This document shows, piece after piece, positions 24,270-32,548 of a DNA stretch of 64,000 bases (the first letter of the stretch is position 1; every line of letters starts with the position of its first letter). The DNA is from Eriocheir sinensis. Its lineage: Eukaryota > Arthropoda > Malacostraca > Decapoda > Varunidae. A model generated the notes under the pieces. It was not told the DNA's origin. It ran no database searches and saw nothing but the letters and a program-made list of their open reading frames with translations. A program made the translations under genes and the position numbers. The DNA is taken from the NCBI RefSeq assembly GCF_024679095.1, contig NC_066562.1, positions 6,051,176 through 6,115,175 on the forward strand. The letters run 5' to 3'.

Positions 24270-26192
24270 TAACAACAATAATGATACATGGCATGCTTGG
24301 TGCAGGGATTGACCAGGAAGACATTGAGCTTCTAAAGAGGAGTTACGAGAGCATGTTGGCGGACGACAGTCAATCCTACTGGCTCAACGACACTCACTGG
24401 GTGGACCATCCGCCCATCGACGTGCCGCTCCCACCCAAGAAGAAGAGGCGGCTGGACGACCTGCCGCTGCACAAGACTGGCTGTGCGCGGACGGAAGGCA
24501 TCTACAAGGTGGACTCCAAGCAGAAGCAGAAACATAAGGTGAGTCAGGAGTGTTGTGAGTCCCTGCGGCCAGAGGGGGAAGGATGTTTGGGGAGGTTTGA
24601 CAACACCATCTTCTTTGTCCTCACAACTAATAGGGCCGTGTTACTAAACATTTCATCGCCCAAGTTCACCTATTCGACAAGGCTTTCATAGGAGTTTTGG
24701 GAATTTTCAAGGGTAGTTTTATGCTCCTGGTGGTACTTTGACCCTTCTTCTGTACCATGAACCTAAAGAAACACTCATTAGAATCCGATTAATCCCCTCT
24801 TTGACCTTTAGAAATAGCTGATGTGAGAAGCAAAGGTGTCTTATAATACCAACCATAGCGTCTTCCCTTTAGCGTATCCCGTTTCTGGGTCGTGATCTGT
24901 AGAGTCCCTTGATAGATAGAGTCCCGACAACCTAAGATTTGGACGCCATTATTGGCCCTGTTTTTGCCGCGAGAGCGTGGGCTAGCTTTTTAAAAGCTCA
25001 GCGAAAACAGGGCCAATAATGGCGTCCAAATCTTAGGTTGTTGGGACTCTATAAAGGACTCTACAGATCACGACCCAGAAACGGGTTACGCTAAATGGAA
25101 GAGGCTATAAGGAAGCAGCTAAGGGCAACAAAAAGAAAGTGTAGGAAAAAAAGCCTGCTAATCGCTGCTCCTACAAAAAAAAGAAAAAAAAAGAAAGAAA
25201 AGAAAAGTGCAGAGTGGCAAAAAGATAGGTCAATTTCGGATTTGGTGTCCAGCTTCCATGCCCCAAGCAGCCAACTAATGCCCGTGCTCTCCTCACTCTG
25301 CAGTTCACCTTCCACCAAGACCATGCGGAGAGGGCCGGCGAGGAGGCGCAGCAGCAGAGTCTGGCGGTGCTGGAGTCAAGCAAGGCCAAGCTGACCCAGA
25401 TGGCCGTCAGCAGGGAGGTGCGGTCCTTCCAGAGGCGACTCCTCACCGCCTTTGGCAACGAGACCGATTCTGATTTGCTCAAATTCAACCAACTTAAGGT
25501 GAGTGACGTCCATCTTTGCTGTGTTTTGGGAGCTCAGTCATAGAGGGTGACATAAAATAATCAACAAAACCAGTTAACCGTGCCTTGAAATATCGGTAAA
25601 AATAAACAATTCACCCATATTATTGTTATTAACCTTTAGAGGGCAGCAGTATTTGAAGAGTAGCTTCCCCAAAATGAATGGTCAATATATAGTCGCTGCC
25701 GACCTTGGGACCGTAGCATAAATATGGTTGCGCCGCATAAGAGGTGTTTTAACTATCGTCCATATATAGATTATACCACAATCTGGAAGTGTTATATTTC
25801 TGCCATACAAACCTGACTGACTGAATTTTGGACTGTCTGTGTATAGTTCCATCGTCGTCTAAGGGTTAAAGACTAACACAACGTTTACATAATCAAGCGT
25901 AACCCTCCAACCCGTCCCTTTCAGTTCCGCAAGAAGCTGCTGAGGTTCGGGAAGTCTCGCATCCACGACTGGGGTCTCTTCGCCATGGAGGCCATCGGGT
26001 CGGACGAGATGGTGATAGAGTACGTCGGGCAAAGCATCCGGTCCATCATTGCTGACCTGCGGGAGATCCAGTACGAGAAGATCGGCATCGGGTCGTCCTA
26101 CCTCTTCCGTATCGACATGGAGACGATCATCGATGCGACCAAGTGCGGGAACCTGGCGCGCTTCATCAACCACTCCTGCAACGTGAGCCTCG

Positions 26193-26244
<52 letters not shown>

Positions 26245-26329
26245 CTAAAAAGATCTTCGATCATTAACCGTAAAAGAAAAAACCTATTTGTTGAAAATAC
26301 TATTACAATATATTATTATTATATATTAT

Positions 26330-26360
<31 letters not shown>

Positions 26361-26926
26361 TTATTGTTTTCAGTATTCAATCTCTTATTTTATCTTTTTT
26401 TATTATTTTTTTTTTCCTACACAGAAGATAGCATCTTAGTTACTTTTATTATTATTATTATTATTATTGTTATTATTATTGTTATTGTTCTTTTGACAGA
26501 CCACTTTACCTTCGCCCTAGATATGGATTCAATTCTTAACAGTGTGTAGGTGAATGATCCAAACTTTACTCATCTTATAACAATGCATTGGAGAACCTAG
26601 TATTCAGCAGTGCATAACAGAATGATTCAATTTTCAATGCTACATACGGCAACGCTTTAGCTCATCATAACAACGCAGTAACTAAGGTAAGGGAACCAGG
26701 TATGTCGGCACAGTTGTTTTCCCCACACTAACACCCTCCTTCTTGCCTCCAGCCTAACTGCTATGCAAAGATCATCACTGTGGAGACGCAGAAGAAGATC
26801 GTAATTTACTCCAAGCAGCCGATAGCATGCGGCGAGGAGATCACGTATGACTACAAGTTCCCAATTGAGGAGGAGAAGATTGTGTGTCTGTGTGGAGCGG
26901 CGCAGTGCAAGGGAACGTTGAACTAA
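11088..26926 (+). CDS. SETD1: SETD1/Set1 histone H3K4 methyltransferase (COMPASS), 19 coding exons
   Basis: Nuclear SET-domain lysine methyltransferase that methylates histone H3 Lys4 as catalytic subunit of COMPASS. Exons: 11088-11230, 11992-12109, 12780-12875, 13150-13333, 14040-14250, 15110-15322, 15480-16916, 17089-17218, 18325-18504, 19187-19391, 19979-20214, 20953-21144, 21783-22037, 22823-23096, 23476-23772, 24306-24538, 25304-25498, 25925-26182, 26753-26926. All junctions are GT-AG with matching phases, giving 5031 nt and 1676 residues, close to human SETD1A and fly Set1. Order: N-terminal NYKLLIDP block, RRM (about 88-180), low-complexity Pro/Ser/Glu middle, Win motif GCARTE (about 1449-1454), n-SET, SET (about 1535-1655) with [11 protein letters not shown] and NHSCN-PNC, and post-[11 protein letters not shown] ending GTLN. 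The start ATG follows an acceptor at 11070, so there is an upstream leader exon. Exons 7, 13 and 15 have alternative in-frame splice sites. I see no frame break. Confidence 0.97.
11325..11415. repeat. dispersed repeat family A fragment
   Basis: The GGGAGGCAGGTCAAGGACAAAAAG stretch, split here as GGGAGGCAGGTCAAGG then ACAAAAAG, matches a repeat found at 12920, 14853, 25096, 34227, 41190, 58535, 60005 and 63945. Its typical features are a T-rich lead, GGAGGCAGCTCAAGGGCA, an A-rich stretch, GCCTGCTAATCGCTGCTCCTA and AGAGGTCAATTTCGG. It has no ORF and is SINE-like in size; the class is uncertain. Confidence 0.55.
11688..11923. mobile_element. TTAA-flanked element, family B, copy 1
   Basis: Bounded by TTAA at both ends (TTAACGCGTCC... 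CAAGGGGTTAA). Five copies occur in the window (11688, 21434, 31731, 40095, 56893), all ending at the same place. The minus strand encodes a fragment resembling the region after the catalytic core of LINE reverse transcriptases ([15 protein letters not shown], then [12 protein letters not shown]). It lies in SETD1 intron 1. The short TTAACC ends are piggyBac-like; how an RT-like fragment came to be inside is unknown. Confidence 0.75.
12780..13333 (+). CDS. SETD1: SETD1 RRM exons 3 and 4
   Basis: Exon 3 (12780-12875) encodes [17 protein letters not shown], the first strand and helix of the RNA-recognition motif. Exon 4 (13150-13333) continues with [12 protein letters not shown], then [13 protein letters not shown], the RNP1-like strand, and [10 protein letters not shown]. 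The order and spacing match the SETD1A/B RRM region, whose neighbourhood is known to bind WDR82 in the family. The intron between them holds a family A repeat at about 12920-13030. Confidence 0.93.
12920..13035. repeat. dispersed repeat family A, long copy
   Basis: Contains TAAAGGAGGCTGCTCAAGGG, an A-rich spacer, GGCCCGCTAGCACGGCTCCT and AAGAGTGGCTGAAAGAGAGG. This is one of the most complete copies, in the intron between the two RRM exons. Confidence 0.6.
13434..13735. mobile_element. tRNA-derived SINE with inverted duplication of its body
   Basis: An A-box-like TGGTACGGGAG at 13441-13451 and a perfect B box GGTTCGATTCC at 13464-13474 mark a tRNA-derived SINE head. The body that follows (GTCCAACCCTTTCAAATAG... 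CCCTTCCTCTCATATGTTA) is repeated as a reverse complement after a 6-9 base centre at about 13633, running to about 13735. RNA from this SETD1 intron 4 segment could fold into a hairpin with arms of roughly 100 bases. Confidence 0.75.
13795..13981. mobile_element. TTAA-flanked MITE, family C, copy in SETD1 intron 4
   Basis: Begins TTAACCCGGTAGCTGCGG and ends TACCGGGTTAA. The interior contains AATGAGAAAAAATCACC and a TTGGCCCGTCGCTGGTACC end, as in the other copies. It lies about 60 bases before the exon 5 acceptor. Confidence 0.8.
14411..14640. repeat. dispersed repeat family D, copy in SETD1 intron 5
   Basis: Contains GCCCAAGTTCACCTATTTGA, GGAGTAGTTTTATGACCCTG, AACCTAAAGAAACACTCATT and CCTCTTTGACCTTTA. 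Related copies lie at 24630-24845, 34785-35310 (inverted and internally amplified) and 47940-48150. It has no ORF of its own; class unknown. Confidence 0.7.
14853..15137 (+). repeat. 148-bp tandem duplication carrying the exon 6 splice acceptor
   Basis: Two copies start GAGGAAGCAACTCAAGGGCA at 14853 and 15001 and run through TTTATTGGTGTATTTT, an acceptor TTACTAG and the first exon bases TTTGAGGAGGCGAGGAAGC. The real exon 6 starts at 15110; the first copy holds a decoy acceptor at 14969 followed by 30 bases of exon-like sequence. Each unit also contains a family A repeat piece, so duplication came after that insertion. Confidence 0.85.
15355..15450. repeat. short intron 6 with G-rich and GT repeats
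   Basis: The 157-bp intron between exons 6 and 7 is G-rich (GGGGAGGGGGGTTGG...) and then has about 12 GT units. It is open in the exon 7 frame. Confidence 0.6.
15480..16916 (+). CDS. SETD1: SETD1 large low-complexity exon 7
   Basis: A 1437-nt exon encoding Pro/His-rich, poly-Ala, poly-Ser, Glu/Lys-rich and GYP-repeat sequence. It includes a conserved-looking [14 protein letters not shown] segment and [19 protein letters not shown]. Two in-frame acceptors lie 18 bases apart (AG at 15479 and 15497), so six residues may be optional. Local GC is far higher than in the flanking introns. Long open frames in other frames and on the other strand here are compositional shadows. Confidence 0.9.
17690..18324 (+). 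repeat. about 165-bp tandem array ending at SETD1 exon 9 acceptor
   Basis: Units share TTTATCTCTCTATTGCT, TTTAGTACCTGTTTATTT, ATCACAAGTTGGTCAGCC and CTCCTGTTTGTAGTGCGCTAA. The last unit supplies the pyrimidine tract and acceptor of exon 9 (AG at 18324). An earlier unit contains TTTCCCAG at about 18006, a usable-looking decoy acceptor. Confidence 0.8.
18911..19045. mobile_element. TTAA-flanked MITE, family C, decayed copy
   Basis: Starts TTAACCCAGTAGCAGTGGGG and matches the family C interior through CATCTATTTTTTAA. The right end is lost. It lies in SETD1 intron 9. Confidence 0.6.
19500..19850 (-). mobile_element. degenerate LINE-like 3' fragment
   Basis: On the minus strand a broken frame around 19680-19780 reads pieces such as TGVWTHGMD and [16 protein letters not shown]. 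These resemble the C-terminal tail of LINE ORF2 proteins (WN-LP ... VEA-S---FK--LD). Stops and frameshifts interrupt it. It lies in SETD1 intron 10. Assignment rests on weak motif resemblance. Confidence 0.4.
20205..20470 (+). repeat. about 120-bp tandem triplication carrying the exon 11 donor
   Basis: The end of exon 11 with its donor (AACTCAAG, GTTGGT at 20215) is repeated as GAACTCAAGGTTGG at 20328-20340 and 20446-20458. Each copy is followed by TATTGTTGACTGGTTTTATT and a T-rich stretch. The unit therefore spans an exon-intron boundary. The first donor is used in the assembled reading frame. Confidence 0.85.
20640..20950. repeat. A-rich minisatellite before exon 12
   Basis: Repeated GGGAAATAAAAATAAACAAA and AACAACAAATAAAATAAC blocks fill the 3' part of intron 11 up to the acceptor at 20952. 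The purine content leaves exon 12 with only a very short pyrimidine tract (TCCCTCAG). Confidence 0.7.
21434..21680. mobile_element. TTAA-flanked element, family B, copy 2
   Basis: TTAACCCGTCCGCTGCGATT at the left end and AAGGGGTTAA at the right. The same RT-like minus-strand fragment is present ([17 protein letters not shown], then SEEKC). It lies in SETD1 intron 12. Confidence 0.8.
22302..22745. mobile_element. TA-flanked terminal-inverted-repeat element, 444 bp
   Basis: Left end CACCAGGTATTCATTATATG and right end CATAAATCGAATACCTGGTG are inverted repeats, flanked by TA on both sides. Repeated TCGCATAT/ATATGCGA motifs sit inside. TA target duplication suggests a Tc1/mariner or pogo-type non-autonomous element. 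It lies in SETD1 intron 13. Confidence 0.75.
23262..23445. repeat. (CA)n microsatellites
   Basis: Two CA-rich tracts, about 23269-23299 and 23384-23440, in SETD1 intron 14. Confidence 0.9.
23795..24150. repeat. CT-rich TCTCTG minisatellite
   Basis: Dense TCTCTGTCTCTC and TTTCTCTCTG units fill the first half of SETD1 intron 15. A (ATA)n tract follows at 24221-24270. Confidence 0.9.
24306..25498 (+). CDS. SETD1: SETD1 n-SET exons 16-17 with WDR5-binding Win motif
   Basis: Exon 16 (24306-24538) encodes [30 protein letters not shown], a KKKRR basic patch and [14 protein letters not shown] (24479-24496) is the WDR5-interaction (Win) motif. Exon 17 (25304-25498) encodes [16 protein letters not shown] and [10 protein letters not shown], the conserved lead-in to the SET domain. 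The intron between them carries a family D repeat (24630-24845), a long palindrome (24870-25095) and a family A repeat (25096-25250). Confidence 0.95.
24630..24845. repeat. dispersed repeat family D, copy in SETD1 intron 16
   Basis: Same blocks as the copy at 14411: CCCAAGTTCACCTATTCGAC, GGGTAGTTTTATGCTCCTGG, AACCTAAAGAAACACTCATT. Confidence 0.7.
24870..25095. mobile_element. long palindromic MITE, arms about 93 bases
   Basis: The left arm starts TTTAGCGTATCCCGTTTCTG and the right arm ends with its complement, GAAACGGGTTACGCTAAA. Most of both arms match, including AACCTAAGATTTGGACGCCA and TGGCGTCCAAATCTTAGGTT. Only about 35 bases lie between the arms. The transcript could form a very stable hairpin in SETD1 intron 16. 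A Mutator- or Tc1-like foldback element is possible; superfamily not determined. Confidence 0.85.
25096..25250. repeat. dispersed repeat family A, near-complete copy
   Basis: Contains GGAAGCAGCTAAGGGCA, AAGCCTGCTAATCGCTGCTC, an A/G-rich expansion and AGATAGGTCAATTTCGG. It directly abuts the palindrome on its left. Confidence 0.65.
25629..25869. mobile_element. TTAA-flanked MITE, family F, 55 bp before the SET exon
   Basis: Starts TTAACCTTTAGAGGG and ends CGTCTAAGGGTTAA. The interior matches 431-653 in the opposite orientation, including CATATATAGA and CTGACTGACTGAATTTTG. It sits immediately upstream of the acceptor of the catalytic SET exon (25925). Confidence 0.75.
25925..26926 (+). CDS. 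SETD1: SETD1 catalytic SET and post-SET exons 18-19
   Basis: Exon 18 (25925-26182) starts [20 protein letters not shown] and carries the cofactor-binding [11 protein letters not shown] region and FINHSCN. Exon 19 (26753-26926) continues [11 protein letters not shown], then [10 protein letters not shown], and ends with the post-SET zinc-binding CLCGAAQC and GTLN before TAA. The NHSCNPNC motif is split by the intron. All expected catalytic residues are present, so the enzyme should be active. Confidence 0.97.
26198..26485. repeat. (ATT)n microsatellites in the last SETD1 intron
   Basis: Three ATT-rich tracts (about 26198-26242, 26310-26365, 26445-26487) separated by AT-rich sequence. Confidence 0.9.
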
Positions 26927-26944
26927 GAGGGTTATGAGGGTAGA

Positions 26945-27632
26945 GTGCAGTCGGTAACGCGTAGCGAGGAATTACGTACAAGTTCCCAGTTGAAGAGGAA
27001 ATTGTGCGTCTTTAGAGAGTGGCACAGTGCAAGGAAACGGATAATTAAGAAGGTTTTAAAAAGTAAAGTGCTGTCATTAGTGTGTGGCGAGGAAATTACA
27101 TACAAGATCCCAGTGAAAGAGAAAATTGTGTCTGTCGAGAGTGGCACAGTGCAAGGGAACGGTTAACTAAGAGGGTATAGAAGAGTAGAGTGAAGTGTAT
27201 GGCGAGGAAATTACGTACAAGATCCCAGTGGAAGAGAAGATTGTACGTCTGTCAAGAGTGGCACAGTGCAAGGGAATGGTTAATCAAGAGGGTATTGAAA
27301 AGTAGAGTGAAGTGTATGGTGAGGAAATTACATACAAGATCCCAGTGGAAGAGAAAATTGTGTCTGTCAAGAGTGGCACAGTGCAAGGGAACGGTTAATT
27401 AAGAGGGTATAGAAAAGTAGAGTGCTGTCATTAGTATGTGGCAGAACGTGGCAAGGAAATTACGAAGAAGTTCCCAATTGTGTGTCTGTCGAGAATGGCA
27501 CAGTGCAAGGAAACTGAAAGAAGGTATTGAAAAGTAGAGTGGAGTTTGTAGCATGTGGCGAGGAAATTACATATAAGTTCCTGATTGTGGAAGATTCTGT
27601 GTCTGTGTATCAATCCAGTGCAAGTGTTCAAT
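26945..27632 (+). repeat. six tandem degenerate copies of the SETD1 post-SET coding end
   Basis: After the stop at 26926, blocks beginning near 26961, 27091, 27203, 27319, 27452 and 27556 repeat the end of exon 19. Each has GGCGAGGAAATTACGTACAA, a TTCCCA- or ATCCCA-type block, ATTGTGTGTCTGT, then GGCACAGTGCAAGGGAACGG. Spacing is about 100-130 bp. Most copies share the loss of six bases (the TATGACTAC segment) and no longer encode the zinc-binding cysteines, so they are non-functional. They lie in the probable 3' UTR. Confidence 0.9.
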
Positions 27633-28150
27633 AGCAGACCATGAGCATTAGTTGACAGCCATAGTGAGAGTCATCAACAGGTAACACAACTCAGTGCACC
27701 AGTATCCTAACATAAGACTCCTTGGTGCTACAGTGGAGGAAATAGAAAGAAATTGGAGGATATGAAAAATTTTGGTGATGGAAAAGAAAATGGTAAATGG
27801 ATAATGAGGAGGAAGAGCGAGAGAGAAGGAGGGGATGTGAATTAAGGGTACGGAAAATATAGTGATTGATAAGGAAATAAAATGACTTAAATAATGACGA
27901 TGAAAAGGAGGAGAAGGAACTGTTTTAAGCGATGTGGCAGAGGAGCGTAAACTCAGAAAGGAAGGACTTGAGTTGTCAGTCACGAAAAAAAGTAAAACGT
28001 CAAAAGAGATGCATCAAAGTGTAGCCTAAGGAGGGAGAGAGAGAGAGTTCTACGTCTAGTGTTATGAGAAAAATAAGTCCCTGAGTGAATATTTAGGACT
28101 TAAGAAAATGTTTTAAACTAATGATAAACTCTTGGACGTAGGCACATGGA
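27633..28150. other. A/G-rich 3' flank of SETD1
   Basis: Purine-rich sequence with GAAAAGAAAATGG and GGAGGAAGAG stretches. No exon or element boundary recognised. It may belong to the 3' UTR; no confident polyadenylation site was fixed (an AATAAA occurs later, near 29034). Confidence 0.35.
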
Positions 28151-28154
28151 GGGT

Positions 28155-28740
28155 CTTTCTATGTGTTCCCTTTGCTAACCAGGCCAAGAATTGCTTACTA
28201 TGCTATTGAAGAGAGCAAACACACACCACCAAAACAACCATATGCTTTTAACACCACCAGAGTTGATGTACAAGAAAAGGTTATAACATGTCCCTTTGCT
28301 AACCAGGCCACCAAGAATTGCTTACTGTTGGTCTGAACTCTGTGTTATTGAAGAGAGCAACCACACACCACTAAAACAACCATAAGCTTTCAACACCACT
28401 AGCTTAGATGTACAGGAATTGGTTATAACATGTCCTTTTGCTAACCAGGCCGCCAAGAATTGCTTACTGTTGGTCTGAACTCTGTGTTATTGAAGAGAGC
28501 AACCACACACCACTAGAACAACCATATGCCTTTAATACCACTTAGCTTAGATGTACAGGAAAAGGTTGTAACATGTCTTCGCAAGCAAGGCCGAGAATTG
28601 CTTACTGTGTTATATAAGAGATAAAAACACACCACCAATACAACCATACTAGCTTTGATGTACAGGAATTGGTTGTAACATGTCTCTTCACGAACAGGCC
28701 GCCAAGAATCGGTTACCTTAGTCTTGGTTTGAGCTCAGTG
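28155..28740. repeat. about 145-bp tandem array, 4 to 5 copies
   Basis: Units share TTTGCTAACCAGGCC, AAGAATTGCTTACT, GAAGAGAGCAACCACACACC and TTAGATGTACAGGAA. No coding potential. Confidence 0.85.
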
Positions 28741-28869
28741 TGTTAGACCCATATTATTCAACGTATCAATCTCCCAGTACGGCTATTTCCAAAGGCCACA
28801 GAAACGACTGACCGGGTTTTCATGGGTGTTTTCCCGTTCAAGACGCAGAAGTCGTGTAAAACTATCTGA

Positions 28870-29553
28870 GGCGCCACGTTCAATATTGGGGTAAGCGCCA
28901 GTTTTTTGGTTGGTTTTAAAGCTAGAATCATCATTTTGATACCAAAATGAAGCTTATGTAAAGACAAAACTTCCCGTGTTATGTACGAAGCACAAAAAGA
29001 AAAAAGAAACAAAATAACGCAAAATTAATAGCCTAATAAAGCGACTACCGCCCACTCTTCAGAGCCTACAGACTTAAAGTGACGGCAAAACTCCCCTCAA
29101 GCAGAGATGCCGTGAGTCGGAAGATAATGCAAATTGTTGTAATTAATGTAGCTTGTCATGTTCACTCAGAAAGAACTAGTTAAAAATTGTCACTAGTCAG
29201 TTATAAAAAAGTACAACAAACAAAAGTACATTAAGTCAGCAGTTGAATATCAAACAAAGTTAGAAATTGTACGAAAAATTAATTAGATCGGCTAGACATG
29301 GCAACTGTGTCACTTCCTCCCAGAGCCCGCTGGAGACTTACACCATTACTCCACGCCAGCATGCCCACCCTACCTTGCGCGGACCATACATTTGAGCGAG
29401 ATATGTTTTTCCCAAGACTTTTTACCCTATTTCCAGTGTTGATTTGGGGTAAACGACTTGCTCGGATAAAAGAGGAAGGGTCAAAATAGTTGTATATGAT
29501 CGTAACTCCAAACTCACGTGGTTGGCGCTTACCCCAATATTGCATGCGGCGCC
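28870..29553. mobile_element. possible foldback element with 31-bp inverted ends
   Basis: 28870-28900 (GGCGCCACGTTCAATATTGG...) is nearly the reverse complement of 29523-29553 (TGGCGCTTACCCCAATATTG...), with about three mismatches. The 620 bases between have no ORF of note. No clear target duplication was found. Confidence 0.45.
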
Positions 29554-29599
29554 TCATCTCCAGGATCACAAAACTCTCCATGAAGATAAAAAGATAGAG

Positions 29600-30120
29600 A
29601 AAGTAGCACATCCTCCCATAGTGACGTTCTTTGGTATCAGTGAAGACAAGGGATCAAGTAACAGGAAATTAGGTCAAAGAGAAGTATAAGAAGAAAAAGG
29701 TTACGAATCATCTGTGGAGAAAATAGCACATCCTCCCATAGCGACGTTCTTTGGTATCAGTGAAGACAAGGGATCAAGTAACAGGAAATTAGGTCAAAGA
29801 GAAGTATAAAAAGAAAAAGGTTACGAATCATCTATGGAGAAAATAGCACCTCCTCCCATAGTGACGTTCTTTGGTATTAGTGAAGACAAGGGATCAAGTA
29901 ACAGGAAATTAGGTCAAAGAGAAGTATAAAAAGAAAAAGGTTACGAATCATCTATGGAGAAAATAGCACATCCTCCCATAGTGACGTTCTTTGTTATTAG
30001 TGAAGACAAGGGAACAAGTAACAGAAAATTAGGTCAAAGAGAAGTATAAAAAGAAGACGGTTGCGTATCATCTAATAGCACCTCTTCCCATAGTGACGTT
30101 CTTTGGTATAGTGAAGGCAA
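29600..30120. repeat. about 120-bp tandem array, 4.5 copies
   Basis: The anchor CCTCCCATAGTGACGTTCTT recurs near 29611, 29731, 29851 and 29971, with a shorter last copy near 30090. Each unit also has GGATCAAGTAACAGGAAATT. Every unit carries GTGACGTTC or GCGACGTTC. Confidence 0.9.
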
Positions 30121-30554
30121 GGGAACAGTCAGGAGGTTCAATTTTGTGTTGGTCATACTGCTAGGCACTTCACACGACACATAGGTATACCGTGACAACC
30201 GTGGTTCAGACCTGTATCTCTATCACTACCTTCCTTTCAACGACCGTATGACCAATATCTGCTATGCCTGCACCCTTATATTCCAGCCTGGAGTGTGTTT
30301 ATTGGGTTCTCGGATACTTACGTTACGAACTTTACTCTTTGTATGACATTGTATACATTCATATAATCACTCTCAACCACGACTACCTATTCACGACGAG
30401 GCAACTCAATCTCTTCTTGGTATGTTTTCCGGTTCTGCTGTAACTGAGACTCAAAAGACCGGTATTATCAAACGCTGTGGGGTCTTGTTATGTCTACTTT
30501 TCAAGGCCAGAGAGGAGATATGTCGGGTTGCCAGGAGTGTTTGTCCCGTTCGTA

Positions 30555-30725
30555 ACACGGCAACCTTGCAAAACTACCACCAGGGTCATGAAACCACCCT
30601 TGGAAACTTGGAAGCCTTGCAGAACTACCACCAGGGTCATGAAACCACCCTTGGAAACTTGGAAGCCTTGCAGAACTACCACCAGGGTCATGAATCCACC
30701 CTTGAAAACACCGACAACTTCCACA
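30555..30725. repeat. three copies of a 51-bp unit related to repeat D
   Basis: GAACTACCACCAGGGTCATG and AAACCACCCTTGGAAACTTG alternate three times. The ACTACCACCAGGGTCAT core also occurs in family D copies, so this is a short amplified piece of that repeat. Confidence 0.8.
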
Positions 30726-30729
30726 AGAG

Positions 30730-31272
30730 CCTAGATGTACTAAGGCTCCGTAGAGTGTAATACCATGGATCAAACAGCCAAGCACGCGTCTGAGCTATGG
30801 GACGCAAGTGAAACTAACGTAACAGACTAGAGGGAACGCCACAGCAAGGAGCAAGGGAAGTGACACTCATTACCTCACGTTGGGTCCTTGCATTGCGCCG
30901 GACCACTTGCCACTCTTTGTTCTACCTAATGAATGCTAGGCCAAGACCATTTTGTACGGAGTAGCTTAGTGGGGGCGAGGGAGGGAGAGAGAGAGAGAGA
31001 GAGAGGGGGTGGGGGGGAAGTGGGTCCGACGAGTCCTGCTTCCCGTATTATAAAATCTCAGTAACTTATGGGTATCGCGCGTACACTTTTAGTTTTGTCT
31101 TCCTCCACAGTCTAATTTGTGTGTTAGTGTTTAAAGAGCACAGGTTCATCCCTCTAGGTGCATCTGTAGTCATTACCAAGTCACCTTTGTTTGTATATAT
31201 GCATGTGGCGACAAGGAGGGTTGTGTTACGTGCCAAAGTTTGATAAAGGACCAGCTACCGTGTGCATATGTT

Positions 31273-31312
<40 letters not shown>

Positions 31313-31730
31313 CATCAGCTGGCTTCGTATTCTTCCATATCCACACTTATTTCATTTCCATTCATGCACATACACTCAGACTAGTAATTTTTCCATATGT
31401 TTTAACTCAACCGAATCCTGTTTTGACTGAAATGAAGTTGACTGTTAAGCAACATCCAGAAAATTTTCCCTGACATTTAAGAAGATTTAACACTTTACCA
31501 TTACTATTTTATTTTTATTTCTATTACTCTACTACTACTTTACTATTTCCCTGTGACCAGTCTGACTCTCTCACGAAGGCAGCAGTTGAACAAATCATTA
31601 CCAAACTCCTTCATCTTACTCTCTTCCTCATGCTTATTCTTATTCGTTTAATGCCCTTATTTTCCTTTATGGGGTTGGACGAAATCTTTGACAAACATAG
31701 GGCATACTTTACCATGATATTTAACCCGTC
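30730..31730. other. intergenic, simple repeats only
   Basis: A short (GA)n tract at about 30985-31005 and (GT)n at about 31274-31308. Otherwise unique AT-rich sequence without recognised genes. Confidence 0.5.
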
Positions 31731-31969
31731 CGCTGCGATTGGCACGGATTTCTCCTTCACTGGTAGCCTGGTAACATATCCTCCCAGGTCTTTCTCTGCC
31801 TCTGTGGTAGATAGTGAAGTGTTTCCCATGTGGTATTGGTATGCTGGATTTCCCCTTCCAAGGTGCATGACTTTACATTTTTCTTCAATGAACTGTAGCA
31901 GCCACTTTTTGTTCCATTCCTGTATATTGGTGATGTCTTCTTGTTGGAAATCCACAGACAAGGGGTTAA
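31731..31969. mobile_element. TTAA-flanked element, family B, copy 3
   Basis: TTAACCCGTCCGCTGCGATT at the left, AAGGGGTTAA at the right. The minus-strand RT-like reading ([15 protein letters not shown], then EEKCKVMHLGRG) is intact over most of its length. Intergenic between SETD1 and TOLLIP. Confidence 0.82.
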
Positions 31970-32166
31970 GCAGACTGGGAACATCTTATGACTATTTGAC
32001 CAGCCTTTCCCTGTTAGAATGGCAGCATGCAGACAACCTTATTATGTATAGAAAGGGAACTATTTGTATCCATCTCTCCGTTCGTACTTAATATCTTCAC
32101 ACTTGGTTGACATGGATGATCTTACTTCACTATACTACACAGTTTGACATTTTGCTGCACCTATTG

Positions 32167-32200
<34 letters not shown>

Positions 32201-32548
32201 GTATCTGAGTTTCAATTTGTTTTTGTTTTTCTCTTTCTCTGTCTTTCCCGTCCCTTTACTAGTGTGTGTATGTATGTTTGTGTATGTGTGTGTGCGTGTG
32301 TGTATATTGGTCTCAGCATTAAATAAACAGACATAAACTTTCACGAGGCACCAAATTATACGACTTCCGTCACGAGAACGCTGCGGAAACCTAAAAAGAA
32401 TCAACGGTAACGCGAACGGCACTTGAACACACTAAGAAATGTTTACGTGTGGTGGGACGTCTTCAGCTTTCGCAACAGGACCAAGACAAAGGAATATAAT
32501 GTACTATAGGGAGACTCTATATTGTAAAGCTAATGTAACATAACGCTA

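Noticed and set aside
26945..27402. A second post-SET coding exon or SETD1 paralog
   Set aside because: The copies have stops, frameshifts and have lost the zinc-binding cysteines.
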